From a virus, in IMG/VR virus record IMGVR_UViG_3300028558_000016, positions 1-64,000 of that record: a DNA stretch of 64,000 nucleotides, one strand, 5' to 3'. Position numbers and translations under genes: made by a program. Below the pieces are notes generated by a model, which was not told the DNA's origin, searched no databases, and saw only the letters and a list, made by a program, of their open reading frames with translations. Numbering within the stretch: the stretch's first letter is position 1; each line of letters begins with the position of its first letter. Of this stretch, positions 59,353 through 64,000 are shown piece by piece.

Positions 59353-59747
59353 TGTATGTTGAATAGTTTTTTAACCGTTTTTAATTTAGCAGGTCCAGCT
59401 TTAATATATCTTCCGATAGACTCCGGTCCTCTCTCGCTCATTATACCTTCTGCGCCATCTACTATTTTCTTTGCTATGGAAGTTAATGCTTCCCAATTGT
59501 TTACAACGTCAGCAGCATATTTCAATTTGCTTGGAATGTTTTCTGTTTGGCTTCCCATCAAATCGTTGATCTCCTTATTAAGAGCTTCCATGTCTCCCCA
59601 ATATCTGTCGTCCTTTGTAACTTCTCCGGACTCAGCGTAACCATCATACAAGTCAATAAGCTTTAACAAAGCATTATATCCTTGCATCGCTGTTGTTGTA
59701 TCTATTGCTTCATTAATAAAGCTCTCAAAAAGTTTGATGTGTTTCAT
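59349..59747 (-). CDS. small protein with clear capsid-targeting-like leader
   Basis: A 132-residue protein starting MKHIKLFESFINEAID, the closest match to T4 internal-protein leaders (MKTYQEFIAEA). INE-A is an ideal prohead-protease site. The rest is helical. It overlaps both neighbours by a few bases. Confidence 0.72.
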   Translation of the reverse strand: MKHIKLFESFINEAIDTTTAMQGYNALLKLIDLYDGYAESGEVTKDDRYWGDMEALNKEINDLMGSQTENIPSKLKYAADVVNNWEALTSIAKKIVDGAEGIMSERGPESIGRYIKAGPAKLKTVKKLFNIQ

Positions 59748-60616
59748 TATACATTTTTAATTAGTTTCTCGAGAGACTTTTTGTTAACGACAAAACCATT
59801 TGGAGTGTTTTTTGTTTTGACCAAAACCATTCCATCTTCCAATTTTTCTCCTTGGTGATTTTTTTCAAGATCGACTATCTCAGCCTCTTGCTCATGCTTT
59901 TTAGCATCATGTCTCAACCACACTTGACCGACCTTTGCGTTAGCAGGATCATTTGCTTTTTTATCTTCCTCTTCTTTTTCCTTCACCTTAGCATCCTCGA
60001 TGGCTTTCTTTTCTTGTTCTTTCTTTTTCTTAAGGTCGTTAACTTCTTTTTCCAACTTATCAAGTTCTTCTTCACTTGCATATTTTTCAGCATCATCTAA
60101 TTTCTTTGTTGCCACGTCTTCTTGGATCTGAAGCAATTGCATTTGAGCGTAATTCTTAACGATGTCGCTCTTATCTTTGGTTAACATTTGTAGTTTTCCA
60201 TAGATTGCATCCTTCTTGCTTTTGCTTGCTTCTTCAATTGCTTGAATTGCTTTTTCAGCTCTGTTCACAAGCTCCTTGTTTCTTGGACTTTCTTTGTCAT
60301 CCAAATTAGCTTTGTATATTTTATCTCTTTCTCTTTTTGTCTTATCGTAAATTGATAATTGAACATCCTTGTATTCTGTTAGGACTGCGTCGATCTTCTT
60401 AAGAAGGTTTCCAGGAATTGCTCTAAGGACCTTTTCTTTTATCTTGCCGAACAATCCACCAATGATGTCACCGAGAATTCCTTCGTTGATCTTCTCAAGC
60501 TCCTCACGAGTAAATCCATTCTCCAATAACACGTCATCACTGATCGTGTCAATAGAATTTTCCAATATGATTGCAGCTTTTTCAAACTGTGCGAATGTTA
60601 GTTTCATCTTATTCAA
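59747..60616 (-). CDS. coiled-coil protein with capsid-targeting-like leader
   Basis: A 289-residue protein starting MNKMKLTFAQFEKAA. INE-G near residues 39-42 fits the prohead-protease site and is followed by ILGDIIGGLFGKIKEKVL, like the sibling at 58012. A long Lys/Glu/Asp coiled coil follows, then a C-terminal beta segment, AKVGQVWLRHDAKKHEQEAEI, that may be an SH3-like fold. Confidence 0.72.
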   Translation of the reverse strand: MNKMKLTFAQFEKAAIILENSIDTISDDVLLENGFTREELEKINEGILGDIIGGLFGKIKEKVLRAIPGNLLKKIDAVLTEYKDVQLSIYDKTKRERDKIYKANLDDKESPRNKELVNRAEKAIQAIEEASKSKKDAIYGKLQMLTKDKSDIVKNYAQMQLLQIQEDVATKKLDDAEKYASEEELDKLEKEVNDLKKKKEQEKKAIEDAKVKEKEEEDKKANDPANAKVGQVWLRHDAKKHEQEAEIVDLEKNHQGEKLEDGMVLVKTKNTPNGFVVNKKSLEKLIKNV

Positions 60617-60893
60617 TATTATATTTTATGGCCAACGACTTAATAGTCTTGCTGTCCTTTCCGTGATACTTCAAATGGAAAGTTATAATGCTTCTTATCA
60701 TCTCAAGATTCCTATTCTTAAAATCTGCGCTTTCCTCGCATTGCTTATCAAAGTCCTGAATTATTTTATCAAACGTCTCAGGGTATATGTTCAACAAAAT
60801 GTCTTTTGCAGAAACTCCTTCAAGACCAACTTCTTGGTAATGTTCAGACTCTGCGTTTGCACCATACTCGTTTAACTGCTTTATGAATTTCAT
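60609..60893 (-). CDS. small protein with capsid-targeting-like leader
   Basis: A 94-residue protein starting MKFIKQLNEYGANAESEH. LNE near residue 8 is a possible cleavage point. The remainder is helical. It overlaps the gene downstream by eight bases. Confidence 0.64.
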   Translation of the reverse strand: MKFIKQLNEYGANAESEHYQEVGLEGVSAKDILLNIYPETFDKIIQDFDKQCEESADFKNRNLEMIRSIITFHLKYHGKDSKTIKSLAIKYNIE

Positions 60894-61090
60894 GCTGAGA
60901 ATTTTTGTAATATTTCTATTAACTCTTTTGCTTGTTCTTTGTCTATGACTACCTGTTGAACAACATTTCCAAGGTCTTGTTGAACATAAAGAAATTTCTC
61001 AGTAACTTCCAATTGCAAATTGAGATTGGCAGCTGATGATTTGATGGTCTTCTTTTCTAAATCCTCGTTTAAGCTTTTTATGTATTTCAT
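60890..61090 (-). CDS. small protein with capsid-targeting-like leader
   Basis: A 66-residue protein starting MKYIKSLNEDLEKKTIKS. Its ATG overlaps the stop of the gene downstream (ATGA). Function unknown. Confidence 0.62.
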   Translation of the reverse strand: MKYIKSLNEDLEKKTIKSSAANLNLQLEVTEKFLYVQQDLGNVVQQVVIDKEQAKELIEILQKFSA

Positions 61091-61134
61091 TTGTGGTTGT
61101 TTTCTTGTTTTAAGTTTAGCATATAGGTCTTTTG

Positions 61135-61524
61135 TTATGCTCCCCTCTTTTTTAGAAACCCGGCCTTTAACTTTTCGAGATTCCTCTCTAACCTCCCTGA
61201 ATTATCGATCATTCCAGTAAACGAACCAGACTGTTCTTGCTTTTTAAGAGCACCAAGCATATTGTCGATGTTGCTCTTCATATTATTAATTGTTCTCATG
61301 GATTCAGAATCGAGGTTGTCGTATGACAACTTCAATGCAATAATCTCATCGCTCATTTCTGTCAATAACTGATGGATGTCAATTAAAGTTTTCTTTATCT
61401 TGGAAACCTTCTTTAGGTTGTCAGAAATCTCAAATCTGAACTTTGCTTTCTCAGGCGTAACTGCTTCGCTGAGAGGGGCTTGAAAGTCCTTTCCGAATTC
61501 TTCTAATGGCTTGATTCTCTTCAT
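61135..61524 (-). CDS. protein with capsid-targeting-like leader
   Basis: A 129-residue protein starting MKRIKPLEEFGKDFQAPLSEAV. LSE-A is a possible prohead-protease site. The rest is a coiled coil. It is the first gene of the array, at the strand switch. Confidence 0.68.
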   Translation of the reverse strand: MKRIKPLEEFGKDFQAPLSEAVTPEKAKFRFEISDNLKKVSKIKKTLIDIHQLLTEMSDEIIALKLSYDNLDSESMRTINNMKSNIDNMLGALKKQEQSGSFTGMIDNSGRLERNLEKLKAGFLKKRGA

Positions 61525-61610
61525 TCTGGATGATGTTACTTTGTTGTATATATTCGAAAATCACACTACTATGGTGACTATCTTATATATTTTTCGTATA
61601 TTAGCAAACG
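61525..61610. other. divergent strand-switch region
   Basis: An 86-base AT-rich gap separates leftward from rightward genes. It holds the plus-strand TATATTAG site (61597) and, on the minus strand, a TATATACAACAAAG stretch. Confidence 0.55.
61597..61604 (+). promoter_or_regulatory. promoter-like TATATTAG element
   Basis: GTATATTAGC seven bases before the ATG at 61611, same form as minus-strand sites such as 21937-21944. If used, the transcript would be nearly leaderless. Confidence 0.4.
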
Positions 61611-61904
61611 ATGACCAAAAAGATAGTAAATCCAGACAATAAAAGCTCTAAGATTCAGGACTTAGGAGGCATATCTCCATTGACCAAAATCCAGAGCATA
61701 ACACGGTTCGACATCGTTACGAAGCCGCCGGTGGAACTTTCATCAGAACAAAATCCTTTAATTGAATATAAGAGAAATAGAATAAGAACAAACAGTGACA
61801 ACAACAGCGAAAATACTCGTCATAACGAGAGGGGTTCCCGGTGCGGGAAAGACCTCGTTCTGCCAGGACCTGGCGGGACCGGGAGCCGCTGTGATCGCTG
61901 CTGA
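61611..61904 (+). CDS. leader ORF overlapping the kinase start
   Basis: A 97-codon frame. Its first 60 residues (MTKKIVNPDNKSSKIQDLGG...) look like ordinary protein. The last 37 codons are the out-of-frame kinase P-loop region. It may be a short upstream gene with a long overlap, or the true N-terminus of the kinase joined by a frameshift. Neither can be settled here. Confidence 0.5.
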   Translation: MTKKIVNPDNKSSKIQDLGGISPLTKIQSITRFDIVTKPPVELSSEQNPLIEYKRNRIRTNSDNNSENTRHNERGSRCGKDLVLPGPGGTGSRCDRC

Positions 61905-62208
61905 TGATTATTTCTATGACTCAAACGGCAAATACAGCTTCGATGCAACCAAACTTGGTTTAGCTCACGGTGACTGTAAAAGGAGATGTGAGGAAGCAAT
62001 GTTAGAAGGAATCAACGTATTCGTCAATAACACTTGCATCAAGGAACAAGAAATCACACCTTACAGAAAGCTTGCTGAAGAATATGGGTATAAAACCTAT
62101 GTCATTGTAGTTGAAAACAGACACGGAGGAACTAACCAACACGGCGTGCCTGAAGCAAAACTCCAAGAGATGGAGAGAAACCTAAAGAACAGCATAAAAC
62201 TTAGATAA
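61795..62208 (+). CDS. P-loop (AAA_33-type) polynucleotide-kinase-like protein
   Basis: A 137-residue protein from a GTG start, with Walker A GVPGAGKT (residues 13-20) and IAADDYFYD near 34. NNTCIKEQEITPYRKLAEEYGYKTYVIVVE follows. This is the pattern of the AAA_33 / NEDD4BP2-like kinase group that includes polynucleotide kinase relatives. It could supply the 5'-kinase activity missing from the RNA repair island at 1-4347, but that is inference. A strong terminator follows immediately. Confidence 0.75.
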   Translation: MTTTAKILVITRGVPGAGKTSFCQDLAGPGAAVIAADDYFYDSNGKYSFDATKLGLAHGDCKRRCEEAMLEGINVFVNNTCIKEQEITPYRKLAEEYGYKTYVIVVENRHGGTNQHGVPEAKLQEMERNLKNSIKLR

Positions 62209-62209
62209 A

Positions 62210-62237
62210 AGACCGGCATTGTTTGCCGGTTTTTTTG
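62210..62237 (+). terminator. rho-independent terminator
   Basis: ACCGGCA/TGCCGGT stem (62212-62230) followed by seven Ts, directly after the kinase stop. Confidence 0.88.
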
Positions 62238-62249
62238 TATATTTATATC

Positions 62250-62498
62250 ATGAAAAATGATAAAAGCGATATTCTTTTTTCTTTTATTCTTGGATGTTTT
62301 ATAACCATGATCATCTTAGCATGGACATCATGTAAACCAAAGCCAGAATTTTACATTAATGGAAAACCGTATTACACAAGAAGCGTTTGCGTCGAAAGCC
62401 ATCTTGAATTAAAATTCATGGGTGAACCAACGTTTGAAACAGAATGCGACAAATACAAAATTGATACAATTGAAATTAAACCAGAATGCCTGAAGTAG
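62250..62498 (+). CDS. small membrane or lipoprotein-like protein
   Basis: An 82-residue protein starting MKNDKSDILFSF, with a hydrophobic segment ending in LAWTSCKPK (a possible lipobox-like SC). The frame opens upstream inside the terminator, but this ATG is the realistic start. Function unknown. Confidence 0.64.
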   Translation: MKNDKSDILFSFILGCFITMIILAWTSCKPKPEFYINGKPYYTRSVCVESHLELKFMGEPTFETECDKYKIDTIEIKPECLK

Positions 62499-62782
62499 TA
62501 GGAATATGTCCGATATGTGAAAGAGAAATGTGGAAGGGACCAACCATCGACAAGCATCACTTTACTCCAAAGTGTAGAGGTGGAAAAGAATCAGAATATC
62601 TACACAAGATATGTCACAGAAAAATCCATTCAATATGGACTGAGAAGGAATTAGAAAAAGAATTCAACGATCCAAACAAAGTAATAGCTCACCCTGAAAT
62701 GGAGAAATTCATTGCGTGGGTTCAAAAGAAGGATCCTGAATTCATGGATAAGAACGAACAACATAACAGAAAGAAAAGATGA
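62486..62782 (+). CDS. HNH endonuclease
   Basis: A 98-residue protein with CPICEREM, DKHHFTPKCRGGK and LHKICHRKIHSIWTEKEL, the Cys/His pattern of a minimal HNH nuclease. It overlaps the genes on each side by a few bases. Confidence 0.82.
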   Translation: MPEVVGICPICEREMWKGPTIDKHHFTPKCRGGKESEYLHKICHRKIHSIWTEKELEKEFNDPNKVIAHPEMEKFIAWVQKKDPEFMDKNEQHNRKKR

Positions 62783-63174
62783 CAAAGAAACCGCCAATAA
62801 CAAGCTACAAGATAAAGTGGATGGACAAGCCTGAAGCACACAACTATCCTGCAGCAGAATCTTATCTTGGATTAATTTATACTGCTGTGGAAGCAAAGAA
62901 ATTGTCCAAGGATTTGAAATCAAAGAAAGTAACCTACTTTAAAGCAAAGGACATATTCAGAGCTTCCAAATTATCTCTGCTTGGAATAAGCAACTCACAC
63001 GTCGAAAAGAATTATAAGAAGATTCGTGATGGAGAAAAGATTTCACCAATACTGCTTGTGAGAGATCGCAAAAACAGAATATTGATCGTGGCTGACGGTT
63101 ACCACAGGATGTGCGCAGTGTATCATTATGACGAAGATGTTTTAATACCATGCCAAATAACAAACGGAAAATGA
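62779..63174 (+). CDS. ParB/sulfiredoxin-like domain protein
   Basis: A 131-residue protein with ISPILLVRDRKNRILIVADGYHRMCAVYHYDED. The DGYHR motif is typical of the ParB-like/Srx fold. The role could be nucleotide-dependent binding or nuclease activity; it is not the plasmid partition protein. It overlaps the next gene by 25 bases. Confidence 0.68.
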   Translation: MTKKPPITSYKIKWMDKPEAHNYPAAESYLGLIYTAVEAKKLSKDLKSKKVTYFKAKDIFRASKLSLLGISNSHVEKNYKKIRDGEKISPILLVRDRKNRILIVADGYHRMCAVYHYDEDVLIPCQITNGK

Positions 63175-63932
63175 AAGATAAAAACGTAATAGAAATTAAG
63201 CCTCCGGCAATGTTAGGAAAATCAAAAGAGAGATTTGACATTTTTCTTGCAGGCTCAATAGAGAACGGAAAAGCAGAACCATGGCAAGAAGCATTGGTGC
63301 AAGAGTTAGAAAAAACAGTTAAGAGACCAATAGGAATATTCAATCCTCGAAGAGAAGATTGGGATCCTACATGGAAAGAAGGAAGCAAGGAATTGATTAA
63401 CCAAATAGAATGGGAAGTTGAACGTCTCGAACAATCGGATTTGATCGTAATGTATTTACAACCTGGAACAATCTCTCCAATCTCTCTTTGGGAGCTTGGT
63501 TGCTTCTGTAAAGATGTTTATGCAATGAGAAAAAGAATGATTGTTTTATGTCCTTCTGGATTTCATAGAAAAACAAACGTAGATGTTTACTGTCAATATT
63601 TTGACATCACAATGGCTAAGGACATGAAAGATCTTATTAAAAAGACGAAGCAAGAAATAAAAGATTGGGATCCGACGCTTGATGATAAGATGCATGAATT
63701 AGGTAAAAAAATTGCTGAACTCAGTACAAACACAAAAATAAAAGAACTGAAGAAATCTCTCAAAGAGTCAAGAAAGGATTACAACAAAGCAATGGAGATT
63801 TCGTTTCAAACAAGTGAAGAGAATAATTCCCTCAAAAAAGAAATAGAGAAGCTCAAAGGAGAGAAAAAGAAAATATATTTAAGATCTCAAAAACAAGTCA
63901 CCGAAATTCAAGAATTAAAAAAGAAGAAATAA
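63150..63932 (+). CDS. nucleoside 2-deoxyribosyltransferase-like protein with coiled-coil tail
   Basis: A 260-residue protein. Residues about 28-150 have FLAGSIENG, FNPRREDWDP and ISPISLWELGCF, the Nuc_deoxyri_tr2 family pattern in which Glu of LWELG is the likely nucleophile. Residues about 180-260 are a Lys/Glu-rich coiled coil not usual for the family. It may exchange or hydrolyse nucleoside bases, or act on modified deoxynucleotides or NAD-like molecules. The TAA stop overlaps the next ATG. Confidence 0.76.
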   Translation: MPNNKRKMKDKNVIEIKPPAMLGKSKERFDIFLAGSIENGKAEPWQEALVQELEKTVKRPIGIFNPRREDWDPTWKEGSKELINQIEWEVERLEQSDLIVMYLQPGTISPISLWELGCFCKDVYAMRKRMIVLCPSGFHRKTNVDVYCQYFDITMAKDMKDLIKKTKQEIKDWDPTLDDKMHELGKKIAELSTNTKIKELKKSLKESRKDYNKAMEISFQTSEENNSLKKEIEKLKGEKKKIYLRSQKQVTEIQELKKKK

Positions 63933-64000
63933 TGGAATTCAAATTACCAAGCGAATGCATGGAGTGCAAGACTCCTATAACAAATCAAGGACACGTAAAA
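63932..64000 (+). CDS. partial gene, Cys-containing N-terminus
   Basis: The first 23 codons read MEFKLPSECMECKTPITNQG and run off the window. CxxC suggests a zinc site. The TAATG junction with the previous stop supports it. Confidence 0.5.
   Translation, partial: MEFKLPSECMECKTPITNQGHVK

Overview
This window is a segment of a large T4-like (contractile-tail) bacteriophage genome, low in GC, and most likely from a phage of a Bacteroidota (flavobacteria-like) host. The T4-type genes seen are homologues of gp44 (clamp loader), gp41 (DnaB-type helicase), gp46/gp47 (recombination nuclease), DNA ligase, gp20 (portal), gp4 (head completion), gp15 (tail-sheath terminator) and a gp55-like late sigma factor. 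The host inference rests on three signs: start codons follow A-rich leaders rather than strong Shine-Dalgarno sites, several promoter-like sites match TAnnTTTG, and there are Bacteroidota-flavoured accessory proteins (a carboxypeptidase-regulatory-like domain, a DUF5606-like domain, MORN_2 repeats). All host statements are inference.

Layout. 1-4347 (minus strand) is an RNA repair and translation-rescue island: cyclic-phosphate receiver (cREC), HAD 'Swiss army knife' phosphatase, Rnl1-type RNA ligase, RNase H-like DUF458, DUF4326, and an RF1-type release factor gene interrupted by two in-frame UGA codons. 5298-8624 is a cluster of about 15 tRNA or tRNA-like genes. Several have unusual insertions, and they are interspersed with small ORFs and strongly structured non-tRNA RNAs. 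8790-18938 holds small secreted proteins, gp44, a sigma factor, two thymidylate-synthase-family enzymes (one with the Asp typical of hydroxymethylases), Dam and another methyltransferase, a P-loop kinase and a probable sRNA. 18945-27356 is a head/tail block (portal, macro-domain protein, head-completion nuclease, gp55-like sigma, a 1080-aa acidic protein, gp15-like). 27396-34287 carries gp46, gp47 and gp41. 34348-55248 is a mixed accessory/replication region with a 5'-nucleotidase-like HAD, a GatB/YqeY protein, a PPK2 kinase, an HNH-RNA ligase fusion, a proteasome-ATPase-like AAA+, a TPM/LemA pair, an HNH nuclease, DNA ligase and a UvrD-like helicase. 56467-61524 is a run of eight proteins whose N-termini look like T4 capsid-targeting sequences, so it is a candidate internal-head-protein array. 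Transcription switches at about 61.6 kb, and 61611-64000 runs on the plus strand (P-loop kinase, HNH, ParB-like, nucleoside deoxyribosyltransferase-like).

Genes are tightly tiled, often with ATGA or TAATG overlaps, so most of the minus strand reads as long operons. TGA, TAA and TAG are all used as ordinary stops, which makes the UGA-interrupted release factor stand out. No major capsid, prohead protease, DNA polymerase or tail fibre gene lies in this window.
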